A DNA stretch of 64,000 bases from an uncultured Verrucomicrobiota bacterium (GTDB lineage Bacteria > Verrucomicrobiota > Verrucomicrobiia > Limisphaerales > UBA9464). The DNA lies in NCBI GenBank assembly GCA_903907995.1, contig CAIVQH010000031.1, forward strand, positions 1 through 64,000, read 5' to 3'. The notes beneath the pieces are model-generated. The model was not told the origin of the DNA and made no database searches. It saw only the letters and a list, made by a program, of their open reading frames with translations. The translations under genes were made by a program, and so were the position numbers. Shown here piece by piece: positions 1 to 7,743 of the stretch (position 1 is its first letter; every line of letters begins with the position of its first letter).

Positions 1-579
1 AAACCCCCCCCCCCCCCCCCCCCCCCCCGCCGTAACGGTTCCAGAAGAGGATGCTAATTGACCATTTACGTATACGCTTAGTGTTCTCAGGTCGTTGTTT
101 AGCATCACCATATCAATGCAATACCAACTGTTCGCCTTAATGCTGGTTTGGTACATTACCTCAACACGCCCGTTGTCAACTAAAAGTCGTCCCAATGTGT
201 CTATGAACACTAATCCATATGGCGTCCAACACGGGATAGCAACGGTACCTATGTTGCGATGGTCTTTGAAGGATTGAATATTTATCCAGAAGTGGAGGCT
301 GCGTTGATAATTTGTGTTGATTGGAAACGTATAACTAATCGGGGTGAATGGCGTCCCGCTGGAAAACACCGAATCCATTCTATTGGAATCAAATACGGCG
401 CTGCCGCTGGGTTGGTTGAACCCATTGCCGCTTTCGTCGTTAGCATTTCCGTTAAACGGGTAGTACGCAACCAAACCGTCGGACAGAAAGGCGGGTTGTT
501 GAGCTTGGGATGCCAGTGGCAACAGTAACGATATTCCTCCTAGGAGAATCGCACAGAATCGTTTAAGCGCAGTTTTCAT
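1..579 (-). CDS. Secreted LamG-domain protein, partial (runs off left edge)
   Basis: Reading the minus strand from an ATG at 579 gives 193 uninterrupted codons to the window edge. Residues 1 to about 27 form a signal peptide: Lys/Arg-containing n-region, a leucine-rich core and an Ala-X-Ala-type end near SQAQ. The mature part opens with DGLVAYYPFNGNANDESG, the typical start of a Laminin_G_3 / concanavalin-like domain. The FWI, GLVFID, SWYCID and VYVNGQL segments fit its later strands. Such domains in Verrucomicrobiota usually sit in secreted or surface proteins and may bind carbohydrate. The frame enters a run of eight glycine codons (complement of the C tract at 4-28) just before the edge. 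G+C is visibly lower than in the main part of the window. No clear Shine-Dalgarno sequence precedes the start. The identification is from residues I recognise; the binding partner is unknown. Confidence 0.8.
   Translation of the reverse strand, partial: MKTALKRFCAILLGGISLLLPLASQAQQPAFLSDGLVAYYPFNGNANDESGNGFNQPSGSAVFDSNRMDSVFSSGTPFTPISYTFPINTNYQRSLHFWINIQSFKDHRNIGTVAIPCWTPYGLVFIDTLGRLLVDNGRVEVMYQTSIKANSWYCIDMVMLNNDLRTLSVYVNGQLASSSGTVTAGGGGGGGGF
4..28. repeat. 25-nt poly-C tract
   Basis: Twenty-five consecutive C bases start three bases inside the window. They fall inside the LamG reading frame, where they read as poly-glycine on the minus strand. The tract may be an assembly-end artefact or a slippage-prone tract able to switch the gene by frameshift; the sequence alone does not decide. 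Confidence 0.95.
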
Positions 580-880
580 TGAAAGGCTAGAGCGCAGCAT
601 GGAATGCGGTTTTTTTTGGCGAAAAATGTCACCCCCCAATCTGAACTCAAAAACGTTCGGCGTCCACCTCCAAATTCGAAGAAGCTTGACAACCGCCAGG
701 AGGCAGCAGGTGGCAGCAGGTGGCAAGTCTTGGCGTTCCCGAGAATAGGGCAGCAGTGTGGCAGGCACCGCATTGGTCTGCATCTAGGCACGCTCTCTTT
801 CGATCCTGCTGAATCGCAAGGCATACCACAGGTTGACGCTTCGGAGTTATTTAAGTAGCCTGCTACCAGTGGTTTACACG
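580..880. other. Non-coding stretch with a short tandem repeat
   Basis: No convincing gene. The only structure I see is a short tandem at 701-725 (unit about GGCAGCAGGT, two and a half copies). It resembles the short-unit repeats found elsewhere in the window but has no obvious opposite arm. Confidence 0.5.
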
Positions 881-887
881 AATATGA

Positions 888-932
888 ATGGGGTTCAGAA
901 GGTCGTGAGTTCAAATCTCACCGCCCCGACCA
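888..932 (+). other. 3' fragment of tRNA-Pro (putative attachment-site scar)
   Basis: The sequence folds as the 3' part of a tRNA. The anticodon loop ATGGGGT (888-894) has U33, anticodon GGG and G37. Then come a five-base variable region (900-904), a T stem GTGAG/CTCAC (905-909 and 917-921) around the loop TTCAAAT, the acceptor strand CGCCCCG (922-928), discriminator A and an encoded CCA (930-932). Anticodon GGG, G37 and a 3' strand that demands C1-G72 all point to tRNA-Pro. The matching 5' acceptor strand CGGGGCG and the D arm are absent upstream, and one anticodon-stem pair is broken, so this is not a functional tRNA. Duplicated tRNA 3' ends mark one boundary of elements inserted by tyrosine integrases. 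By the usual geometry the element would lie to the left. Confidence 0.75.
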
Positions 933-933
933 T

Positions 934-1335
934 CTTCCTCCTGCAAGAGTTTTCATGCTGGAGTTCCTCAAGTCGCGACGTCTGCCAACAACAAATCCAC
1001 CTCTCTCCGTGGTATTTGCAGATGATTCGTGGCGTCAAGTAGACTGAGGACTCTCGGTCTCAGGTCCAAGGTCCCAACGGAATACGGTGGCTGAGCACAC
1101 GGTCTTTCGCCGCAATTCGCTATTGGAAGGCAGGGCGATCGGGGTTTCCATTCCTTGCCCACACTCAATTCCGGACCTAGCTATCGGTTAAAACTAACCG
1201 CCCATACCAACTGTCTGGATACACTTGCCTCCGTGGGAAGCCTGAGTCGAAAGCTTCGCCCAACTGGAAACACCTTTTTTGAATGGGAAGGGAGAGCGGT
1301 AGCAAATACGCTATTTGCCGTAATTTAAACGAACT
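934..1335. other. Non-coding stretch next to the tRNA fragment
   Basis: No supported gene on either strand; the short open frames here have no recognisable protein features. Base composition is lower in G+C than the DNA after 1630. With the tRNA fragment on one side and a methyltransferase remnant on the other, it reads as degraded genomic-island edge. Confidence 0.5.
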
Positions 1336-1518
1336 GTGAGTGACTCATCTGTATTTCACGGTGCGAAATTCTCGCTGGCCCCCGGTCGGTGGAATCAACC
1401 GTGCGCCAACGTGGAATGCTCACTTCATCAGCTTTCTCCCTACATCGGTAAAATCAAGAGCAGCATCGCCGGGGAGTTGGTCGAGCGGTATTCCACCCGA
1501 GGGGGGCTTGTGGTGGAC
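1336..1518 (+). pseudogene. Remnant of a DNA methyltransferase N-terminus
   Basis: A GTG-initiated frame encodes an N-terminal stretch with GRWNQP, then HQLSPYIGKIKSSIAGELVE and RYSTRGGLVVD. The pattern of a conserved Tyr-Ile-Gly-Lys, a helix with Ala-X-Glu-Leu, then a Tyr-Ser-X-X-Gly-X-hydrophobic-Val-Asp strand is the start of N6/N4-type site-specific DNA methyltransferases. In those enzymes the strand continues as DPFCGSG. Here the frame leaves the family exactly at that point (VVD then TPWSQP), so the SAM-binding glycine loop and the whole catalytic part are missing. It is a broken gene, probably left by recombination at a mobile-element edge. The family call is from motif memory; a profile search with the 93-residue translation would test it. 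Confidence 0.55.
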
Positions 1519-1565
1519 ACTCCTTGGTCCCAACCCGTCTCCATGACTAGGTGGCCCATGAAAAT

Positions 1566-1626
1566 TGAGCGCACTCATTTTTGTTTGACGCCGGCCGCTT
1601 CCGGTGCCTATTTATGAGCGTACTCA
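1566..1626 (+). promoter_or_regulatory. Promoter with two palindromic operators upstream of the TetR gene
   Basis: Two near-identical 12-bp dyads, TGAGCGCACTCA (1566-1577) and TGAGCGTACTCA (1615-1626), lie 49 bp apart. Between them is a -35-like TTGACG (1585-1590) and, 17-18 bp later, a -10-like CTATTT/TATTTA (1608-1614). The first dyad sits just upstream of the -35 and the second just downstream of the -10, so binding at both would block or loop the promoter. TetR proteins bind dyads of this kind, so autoregulation of the next gene is the natural inference. Confidence 0.65.
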
Positions 1627-1631
1627 TTTTT

Positions 1632-2294
1632 ATGAAGCAACCGGCGAACGAGAAAAAGGGCAAGGCGGCCTCGAAGGGAAAACGGAACCTCAACAAGGAG
1701 CGGACCAAGGAAAAGATCCTCGCGGCGGCCCTCGAGCTGTTCCGCGAGCACGGCTTGGAAGGCACGACGACCAAGCAGATCTCGCGGAAGGCCGGCATCG
1801 CCGAGGGCACGCTCTTCAACTACTTCAAGACCAAGGAGGATCTCGCGCTGTTCTTCTTCCAGAAGGAGACGAATGACCTGATCCGCTGGTACGGCCAGTC
1901 GGCCCGCCTCCACGACGCCCCCCTGCCCGAGAAGCTGTTCGCCATCATCCACCGGCAGCTCGAATACATCGCGCCTTACGAGGAGTTCATCGGGGCCGTA
2001 TTTTTCCGCTCGCTGCAACCGCGCTCCAAGCTCAGCCCGCTCAGCCTGGAGTCACAGGAATTGCGGCTGAAATACCTGCGGTTCGTCAGCGATATCCTCG
2101 CGCAGGCCGAGGAGAAGAAGGAGATCCCGCCGATCGGTGAGCTGGGGGCCTATGCCGTGGGGCTTTTTTACATGGGCATCGTGACCCACTGGCTGCACGA
2201 CCCTTCCGAAGGCAAGCAGAAGACCCTCGCGCTGCTGGACCGCTCGCTCAACCTCGCCACCAACGTGCTCAAGAAGGGGGGATGGGACTGGTGA
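1632..2294 (+). CDS. TetR/AcrR family transcriptional regulator
   Basis: 220 residues from the ATG at 1632, chosen because the in-frame ATG at 1614 lies at the edge of the operator and close to the predicted transcription start. With that start the mRNA would have almost no leader. After a basic tail (residues 1-25) comes a TetR DNA-binding domain (about 27-75) with ILAAALELFREHGLEGTTTK, ISRKAGIAEGTLFNYFKTKE and the recognition helix TLFNYF. The C-terminal helical ligand domain has no ligand hint I can read. The stop overlaps the start region of the ABC1-kinase gene, so the two are co-transcribed and this protein probably represses both through the dyads at 1566 and 1615. Confidence 0.88.
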   Translation: MKQPANEKKGKAASKGKRNLNKERTKEKILAAALELFREHGLEGTTTKQISRKAGIAEGTLFNYFKTKEDLALFFFQKETNDLIRWYGQSARLHDAPLPEKLFAIIHRQLEYIAPYEEFIGAVFFRSLQPRSKLSPLSLESQELRLKYLRFVSDILAQAEEKKEIPPIGELGAYAVGLFYMGIVTHWLHDPSEGKQKTLALLDRSLNLATNVLKKGGWDW

Positions 2295-3604
2295 AACCGA
2301 AACGCAGTTCCCTCGGCCGCGCCACGCGTCTGGCCCGGTTGGGCGCGGGTCTCACCGGCAGTTATCTGGCGTATCAATTGCAGCGCCCCTTCCTGAACGA
2401 CGGCGAGAAGGAGGAGCGCCGGCAGGCGTTGGGACGCAAGAACGCGCGGCAGATCCGCGAGGACCTGCAGGACCTGCGCGGGCCGATCATGAAGGTGGGC
2501 CAGGCGCTGAGCATGCAGACCCACCTGTTCGACGCCGACGTGGTGCAGGAACTGGCCGGGCTCCAGATGCAGGCCCCGCCGATGCACGGCTCGCTGATGC
2601 GCGCGCAGTTCAAGGGCGCCCTTGGCAAATATCCCGAGGAGGTCTTCGCCTCGTTCGAGCCGGAACCCTTCGCCGCGGCGTCGCTCGGCCAGGTCCATCG
2701 CGCGGTGACGAAGCGCGGCGAGGAGGTCGCGGTGAAGATCCAGTACCCGGCCATCCGCGAGGCGATCGAAACCGACTTCCGGATGCTGCGGACGGCCGGC
2801 TTTGCGGCCCGCCTGGCTGGCCACCTGAAGGAATCCGTCATCCGTGAGGCCGAGCGCGGGATCATCGAGGAGACGGACTACCGGATCGAGGCGCGCAACC
2901 TCCGGCATTTCGCCACGCAGCTCGCGCCCCTGCCCTTCGTGCGCGTGCCCAAGGTCCACGATGACCTCAGCTGCGAGCGGGTGCTGACGATGTCGCGCGC
3001 GCGCGGCGTGCGCCTGCAGGAGTTTCTGCAGGCCAATCCCCCGCAGGAGTTGCGCGACCGGATCGGCACGGGGCTCACGCGCCTGTTTTTCTTCCAGCTC
3101 TTCCGGGTGCAGGCGCTGCACGCCGATCCGCATCCGGGCAACTACCTGCTCGATCAGGACGGCACCATCGGACTCGTGGATTTCGGCTGCGTGAAATACC
3201 TGAAGCCGGAGATCGTGCGCTGCTACGCGCAATTCTGGTCGCGCGAATGGACGAACGATTCCGCCCTCTTCGCGGAGATCATCCACGTGATCTTCGGGCC
3301 CGAGGTCTCCCCGACCGAGCCGCGCGTCCGCCGCTGCATGGCCGAGATCCGGAGCTTCTACGATGAGTTCCATCCGCTGGATGGGCCTTCGAGGGCGCTG
3401 GATCTGGCGGATTCGAAATTCATGGATGGCCTGAACGCGCTCGCCAAGACCCTCCTGAAAAACAAGTTTCTCGCGCCGGATTTCCTGTTCCTGTCGCGCA
3501 CGGAATCAGGCATGTGCAACCTGCTCCACACCTTGCAGGCACGCGTGGCAACCACCCAGATCGCCCGCGAGTGGATGCCGCCCATCCGGAAGACCGGCGG
3601 CTGA
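2282..3604 (+). CDS. ABC1/ADCK (UbiB-like) atypical kinase family protein
   Basis: 440 residues. Family signatures are in order: the KxGQ motif (IMKVGQALSM, about residue 71), an alanine-rich nucleotide loop AAASLGQVH (about 135-143), the lysine strand VAVKIQ, the catalytic region HADPHPGNYL (about 280) and a DFG-equivalent LVDFGCVK. These proteins bind ATP/ADP and support isoprenoid-quinone or other lipid pathways at the membrane; the precise substrate here is unknown. There is no strong C-terminal membrane pair as in E. coli UbiB, and no ubiquinone or menaquinone gene is adjacent. The ATG directly abuts a G-rich run. An in-frame GTG at 2291 overlaps the TetR stop as GTGA at better ribosome-binding spacing and may be the true start. 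It overlaps the TetR gene and is likely its regulatory target. Confidence 0.85.
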   Translation: MGLVKPKRSSLGRATRLARLGAGLTGSYLAYQLQRPFLNDGEKEERRQALGRKNARQIREDLQDLRGPIMKVGQALSMQTHLFDADVVQELAGLQMQAPPMHGSLMRAQFKGALGKYPEEVFASFEPEPFAAASLGQVHRAVTKRGEEVAVKIQYPAIREAIETDFRMLRTAGFAARLAGHLKESVIREAERGIIEETDYRIEARNLRHFATQLAPLPFVRVPKVHDDLSCERVLTMSRARGVRLQEFLQANPPQELRDRIGTGLTRLFFFQLFRVQALHADPHPGNYLLDQDGTIGLVDFGCVKYLKPEIVRCYAQFWSREWTNDSALFAEIIHVIFGPEVSPTEPRVRRCMAEIRSFYDEFHPLDGPSRALDLADSKFMDGLNALAKTLLKNKFLAPDFLFLSRTESGMCNLLHTLQARVATTQIAREWMPPIRKTGG

Positions 3605-3732
3605 CCTTGGCCTGAATCATCCCATCCGAACGCGGTCGCCGGAGGGGGAGCCAGAGAACGACCCCCACCCGGCTGGACAGTAATGGCCGCCTTATCCCAC
3701 CATCCCTCAACAGCCATCAGGTCATTATCCGC

Positions 3733-4104
3733 ATGAAATGTTTTAACCATCAGAGCGTGGACGCGGTCGCGATCTGCAAATCGTGCAACCGCGCGCTCTG
3801 CCCGGGTTGCATCGCCGAAGTCGGTCTCAGTTGCAGTTGCCGGAACCGCTGCGAGGCCGACGTCGCCACGCACAATGACCTCCTCGAGCGTGGGCGCACC
3901 GCCTACCTAAAAACCAGCGCGTCGTATTTCCGCTCAGGTGTGTTTATGATCATCATGGGCATTGGCTTCGTCCTGGTCGGGGTGAGTTTCCTGGCGCGGG
4001 GAGAGGGCGTGCTCATGGTCCTGTTGCCGATCTTCATGGGTCTCCTGTTCGCCTGTTGGGGTGTTTCCTCCTGGGTTTCGGCGAAACGGCTGAAACAGAA
4101 GTGA
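3733..4104 (+). CDS. B-box-type zinc-binding membrane protein
   Basis: 123 residues. The N-terminus has a B-box-like zinc pattern: MKCFNHQ, then CKSCNRALCPGC, followed by CSCRNRC, giving closely spaced Cys/His ligands in residues 3-50. Two hydrophobic segments follow (about 70-90 and 95-115), predicting a small inner-membrane protein with its zinc module in the cytoplasm. Such proteins are common hypothetical genes in Verrucomicrobiota. It stands alone between the ABC1-kinase gene and a convergent dehydrogenase, so context gives no function. Confidence 0.7.
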   Translation: MKCFNHQSVDAVAICKSCNRALCPGCIAEVGLSCSCRNRCEADVATHNDLLERGRTAYLKTSASYFRSGVFMIIMGIGFVLVGVSFLARGEGVLMVLLPIFMGLLFACWGVSSWVSAKRLKQK

Positions 4105-4170
4105 AGCCGGGACTATTCGGTCGTCATCGGCCGACGAACCAGGTCTCGAGTGCCTGGCATTCCGCCCGGG

Positions 4171-4998
4171 TCATTTCGGAGCGAGTTCGCCGAACCAGTA
4201 GGCGGCGGTGACTCCGCCGTCCATGAGGAAGTCGCTGCCGGTGATGAACGCGCCTTCCGGTCCCAACAGCAGAGCGCCGACATTGCCCACCTCGTCCGGA
4301 GTGCCGGCGCGTCCTGCCGCCGAGGCCGCGATCATGCGCCGGTAGCCTTCGCCACGGGGACCGTTCAGCTCATCCTTGGCGAGTGGCGTGATGATGATGC
4401 CGGGGCTGATCGTGTTGACCCGTGCGCCGCGCTTGCCCCAGCGCACGGCTTCCGCCATCACCCGCAGCGAGTTCCCGCGCTTGGAGATCTGGTAGGCGTG
4501 GAGCGGATCCTTCACCGCGTCCGGCTGGAGCATGGGCAGCGCCAGCAGTTCGTTGGCGGGCGTGGTCGCCAACAGCCTGTTTTGTTCGGGGGTCAGCGCC
4601 GGGAGGCGGTGCCCCGACTGCGACGCGATGACGACACCCGCTCCGCCGGGCGCGATGACATTACCGAACTCCTCCAGCACGAGCGCGGTGCCATACAGAT
4701 CGACCTTCAGAATGGTGGCGGGCGAGGCCTGGGTGGGCGACACGCCCGCGGCATGGATGACACCGGTGATGATCCCCATCCCTGCGGCCTGCTCCACCAG
4801 CGCGTGGACCGACGACCGTGAGCAGACATCCACGGTCGCCGTGCTTACCTCGAACCCGGCCTCGCTCAGGACTTTCGCCGCCGCCTGCGCGTTTTCCAGC
4901 CGCAGGTCCGCGAGCAGGACGTGCTTGCCCGCGCTGACCCGCCGCGCAATGGCCTGCCCGATTGATCCGGCCCCGATGACGACAATAACATTCTTCAT
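4171..4998 (-). CDS. Short-chain dehydrogenase/reductase (SDR)
   Basis: 275 residues with a complete classical SDR layout. The N-terminal Rossmann loop is VVIGAGSIGQAIA (GxGxxG-type, residues 6-18), with LLADLRLEN following strand 2, where Asp favours NAD(H). HAAGVS replaces the NNAG strand, IASQSGH holds the catalytic Ser, and YQISKRGN is the YxxxK active site. Near the end, ARVNTISPGIIITPL is the family-typical PG loop and FITGSDFLMDGG the C-terminal signature. It should catalyse NAD(P)-dependent oxidoreduction of a small alcohol or ketone; the substrate cannot be read. It is transcribed toward the zinc protein at 3733-4104 and is not obviously in an operon. Confidence 0.87.
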   Translation of the reverse strand: MKNVIVVIGAGSIGQAIARRVSAGKHVLLADLRLENAQAAAKVLSEAGFEVSTATVDVCSRSSVHALVEQAAGMGIITGVIHAAGVSPTQASPATILKVDLYGTALVLEEFGNVIAPGGAGVVIASQSGHRLPALTPEQNRLLATTPANELLALPMLQPDAVKDPLHAYQISKRGNSLRVMAEAVRWGKRGARVNTISPGIIITPLAKDELNGPRGEGYRRMIAASAAGRAGTPDEVGNVGALLLGPEGAFITGSDFLMDGGVTAAYWFGELAPK

Positions 4999-5104
4999 AG
5001 GAGATGCTCACAAAGGCATAACCCCTGGGTTCGGGGTCTTCAGGCTAAATCGCACAGCAACCTCAGTGGCCTACCCCGTGCCGGTGCCAGGGGCCGCAAT
5101 CCCG

Positions 5105-6310
5105 TCAGGGAAGGGTGCGCACGCGGTAGAAACGCGTGCCGGGCACTGCGGGATCGGTGACGTTGGCGGTTCCGGCCGCCGTCGGCGGAGGCACGTTGGT
5201 CAGCGCGGACCAGTTCGCCGTTCCGAGAGTGTCGCGATCCTCAACCACGTAGCCCACTCCCGGCAGGACTGGGAAGCCCAGGCCGACGCCCCCGGCGGCG
5301 GTCACGGTCGAGGTGAGAACGAGCGGACCCGGCAGCACGAGGAGGTTCGCAATGCCGCTCAGAACGTTGCCCGTCGAATTGGACACCTTCACCTGATATG
5401 CCCCGGCCTGGTTGGCCGTCACGTGGGGGAGAGTCAGGGTGGCGTTGGTCTCCGCGGGAATCGCCGCCGTTTGGAACAGCCACTGATACGCGAGCGGTGC
5501 GGGATCGGTGGCGGCCACGGTAAAAACCGCCGTGTCGCCGGCCAGAACGCTGAGGCTGGCCGGCGGGCCGGTGATGACCGGCGGTTTGGGCGCGGCGATG
5601 ACCATGAGGGTCACAGGCGCGCTGGTGACGGCGCCGGCGGAATTCAAGGCGATGACGGAGTAGCTGCCGGCGTTCGTAAGCGCCGTCTTGGCAATCTGAT
5701 ATTGCGCCCCCACCGCGCTGGGAATCGGGCCCTGGTTGAAGAGCCACTGGAAGGTCGGTGCGGGCGGGCCGGTCGCCGCCGCCGTGAAGGTGGCCGGGTT
5801 GCCCTCCGTGACGGTGAGTGACTGCGGCGACTGCGTCAGCACGGGTACTGTTGCGGGCGGATCATAGACCGTGAAAACGGCCAGACCCGTGTAATTGTGG
5901 CCGCTTCCCGGGGTGCTGTTTTTCCAACCGGTGATGTAGGCGGTGAACGTTCCGGTTTTGCTCGGCGTGCCGGTGATGATGCCCTGTTTGCTGATCGCCA
6001 ACCCGCCGGGCAGGCTGGTGGCGCTGTAAGATTTCGCCGTCCCGTAAAATCCGCTGCTGATGGAGGCACGTGCGCCGGCAAACGGCACACCGTTGGTGCC
6101 GGTCGAGGCACCCGTGAGCGTGAGGCCGGTCCCCGCGGACACGGCATGGAAGCTTCCCGCCACCGCCGAGGCTCCCGCAAGCCAGCGCAACACCGCCACC
6201 AGCGGCGAGGCGACGGTTGCCGCCTCGGTGGAAGCGACGCGCAGGAGCGGGGAAAGTTGCAGGAGGGCGGAGAGAAGCAGCGAAGGAAAACGAAACAGCC
6301 CTGATTTCAT
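5105..6310 (-). CDS. Secreted protein with two Ig-like domains
   Basis: 401 residues from the ATG at 6310. A signal peptide (MKSGLFRFPSLLLSALLQL) is followed by a putative-Ig/cadherin-like segment with the pattern LPGGLAISKQGIITGTPSKT. Two immunoglobulin I-set-like repeats follow, each opening with SPQSLTVTEGN or PPASLSVLAGD and carrying FQWLF/YQWLF and AGSYSVIALN/AGAYQVKVSN. A short C-terminal module (YVVEDRDTLGTANWSAL to FYRVRTL) is common at the end of verrucomicrobial exported proteins. It is probably a surface or extracellular adhesion or scaffold protein. No enzymatic domain is present. Confidence 0.8.
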   Translation of the reverse strand: MKSGLFRFPSLLLSALLQLSPLLRVASTEAATVASPLVAVLRWLAGASAVAGSFHAVSAGTGLTLTGASTGTNGVPFAGARASISSGFYGTAKSYSATSLPGGLAISKQGIITGTPSKTGTFTAYITGWKNSTPGSGHNYTGLAVFTVYDPPATVPVLTQSPQSLTVTEGNPATFTAAATGPPAPTFQWLFNQGPIPSAVGAQYQIAKTALTNAGSYSVIALNSAGAVTSAPVTLMVIAAPKPPVITGPPASLSVLAGDTAVFTVAATDPAPLAYQWLFQTAAIPAETNATLTLPHVTANQAGAYQVKVSNSTGNVLSGIANLLVLPGPLVLTSTVTAAGGVGLGFPVLPGVGYVVEDRDTLGTANWSALTNVPPPTAAGTANVTDPAVPGTRFYRVRTLP

Positions 6311-6398
6311 TACCGGCAACTAAGCACGCCGCGTTCCATGGCGCTCAGGAATGTGTCGCCAGATTTTGCTGATCCTCCAGCAACCGCGTGCCGACGCC

Positions 6399-6689
6399 TT
6401 ACTGCCATGCCGGCGGTTGCAGCGGCGACGGCTTCGGTCGCAGCTCCGAGCGCGAATGCAGCGTGCGCTTCACTCCGAGAAGCGCCCGGGCCCATTCCGG
6501 CAGATAACCCCGGCGGTTGCGGAGGATGAAGATTGCCACGACGGCGAGCAGCAGCCCGCCGCCGATCTCCCAGCCCAGCGTGGGCACGGCGTATTCCGCG
6601 ACGTTGCCGACGTTCTTGAGCAGTTTTTCGCCACCCTCGATCACACGGGCCTCGTCCACGGTGCGCTGGTATTGCGTAAGCTCACTCAT
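6399..6689 (-). CDS. Small single-span membrane protein
   Basis: 96 residues: a soluble polar N-terminus (about 1-35), one hydrophobic helix IGGGLLLAVVAIFIL (about 43-58), then a positively charged tail RNRRGYLPEWARALLG, giving N-out/C-in topology by the positive-inside rule. I do not recognise a family. It is kept because it has a clean membrane segment and occupies an otherwise empty stretch between same-strand genes. The proline-rich last 15 residues may be read-through of non-conserved DNA. Confidence 0.45.
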   Translation of the reverse strand: MSELTQYQRTVDEARVIEGGEKLLKNVGNVAEYAVPTLGWEIGGGLLLAVVAIFILRNRRGYLPEWARALLGVKRTLHSRSELRPKPSPLQPPAWQ

Positions 6690-6828
6690 GAAACTGAGTA
6701 ACTAACGGCACAGTCTCGTTGGAACTGTAACCGGGAATTCGTGGGCAGGGTTAGCGCCCATCCTTGCGGAATTCAAATGCAAATTCTGCCCCCCCCGGAC
6801 TCCTTCGACCGGACACTCCAATGCCCTG

Positions 6829-6865
6829 AAAACGAAAGAGGCCGGGAATGAATCCCGGCCTTTTT
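6829..6865. terminator. Bidirectional rho-independent terminator
   Basis: A nine-base-pair G+C-rich stem (AGGCCGGGA 6839-6847 with TCCCGGCCT 6853-6861) has a T run on the plus side (6861-6865) and an A-rich run on the other, which reads as U-rich on the minus transcript. It lies just downstream of the small minus-strand gene 6890-7090 and most likely ends that transcript. Confidence 0.8.
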
Positions 6866-6889
6866 CGAAGACTTGGTGGAGGTGGCGCC

Positions 6890-7090
6890 TTAGCGGGCCA
6901 CGAGCATCGCGGTCGCATCCGGCGTGAGGCGGATCGACTCCTGGCGCTGTTCGATCATGCGGCCGAAGGACCCATGGGTCACTTCAGTCACCGCGGCGAT
7001 CACCGCCAGCATTCCAACCAGCCACACGAAGCGGCGCAGCGTCTCGCGCAGCTCCATCTTCGGCATCGTTGTCATGTGGTTCGCAGTCAT
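6890..7090 (-). CDS. Small membrane protein, 66 residues
   Basis: ATG at 7090 with a purine-rich AAGAGA about eight bases upstream. The product has a basic N-terminus (MELRETLRRF), one hydrophobic helix VWLVGMLAVIAAVTEV and a polar tail ending in LVAR. I know no family for it. The gene is supported by its own terminator immediately downstream (6829-6865) and by the ribosome-binding sequence. It could be a stress-type single-span peptide or a subunit of a larger membrane complex; nothing nearby decides. Confidence 0.55.
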   Translation of the reverse strand: MTANHMTTMPKMELRETLRRFVWLVGMLAVIAAVTEVTHGSFGRMIEQRQESIRLTPDATAMLVAR

Positions 7091-7234
7091 AGCGTCTCTT
7101 GCTGGGCACAAAATGACGGAATGACGCCTGACTACGCAATCCGGCCAACAATAGGAGGGCACCCGAGAAAACTCCCCCAGCCGCGTAGGGGCGGCTCAGG
7201 GAAAGCCTTAGAACCGGTAGTGGGCCCGAAGGGC

Positions 7235-7699
7235 TCAGGTACAGGGGGTAAAACCCTGCCGCAACCCCGCCCACGGCGCTTCGGTGGATACATCCACCAT
7301 CGCCGGCTCGGCCGCGCTGGCCGGCGACAGGATCGCCAGGAACACCACCGGTTCGCGGAACGGGTTATAGGTGCCGTGAACCTCACCCTTGGGGATCAGC
7401 ACCATCTCGCCCGGCTTCAGGATGCGGTACTCGCTTCCGCACCATTGCTCGGCCTGCCCGGAGACCACGTAGATGATCTCCTCCCGGGTCGGGTGGTGGT
7501 GAAACGGATGGCAACGGCCCGGCTCCATGGTCGCCCGCACCAGCAGCAGTTCGCCGCACGGCACGATGTCGGGCCGGGACAGCCACGCATTCAGCGTGAA
7601 CGGCGACGGCTCGGTGATGCTCTCGGCCGCACCCACAAAGCGGCGCAACAGGACTTCAGCGGGATTGCTCATGGACGGGGAAAGGATCGGCTGACCCAT
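7235..7699 (-). CDS. Cupin-domain protein (first of two)
   Basis: Up to 154 residues; an in-frame ATG at 7672 (MSNPAEVL) is an alternative start. The single cupin barrel carries both motifs: HPFHHHPTREEIIYVVSG (metal-binding His residues and Glu) and PKGEVHGTYNP (the distal His). The middle strand RILKPGEMVLIPKGEVHG is typical of small mononuclear-metal cupins such as sugar isomerases, dioxygenases or ligand sensors. It lies downstream of a paralogous cupin (7809-8219) and the PEP-hydrolase-family gene (8293-9183) on the same strand, so the three probably act together. Substrate unknown. Confidence 0.83.
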   Translation of the reverse strand: MGQPILSPSMSNPAEVLLRRFVGAAESITEPSPFTLNAWLSRPDIVPCGELLLVRATMEPGRCHPFHHHPTREEIIYVVSGQAEQWCGSEYRILKPGEMVLIPKGEVHGTYNPFREPVVFLAILSPASAAEPAMVDVSTEAPWAGLRQGFTPCT

Positions 7700-7743
7700 T
7701 GCGATGAAGCAATCTCAGGCCGGCACAGGCAAAGACCGGTTAG

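Noticed and set aside
856-932. Complete tRNA-Pro gene
   Set aside because: The 5' acceptor strand and D arm are not present; only the 3' part from the anticodon loop fits.
2168-3373. 401-codon open frame on the minus strand opposite the ABC1-kinase gene
   Set aside because: The plus-strand frame carries all family motifs; the antisense frame has biased His/Arg/Ala-rich composition typical of GC-rich shadow frames and no domain.
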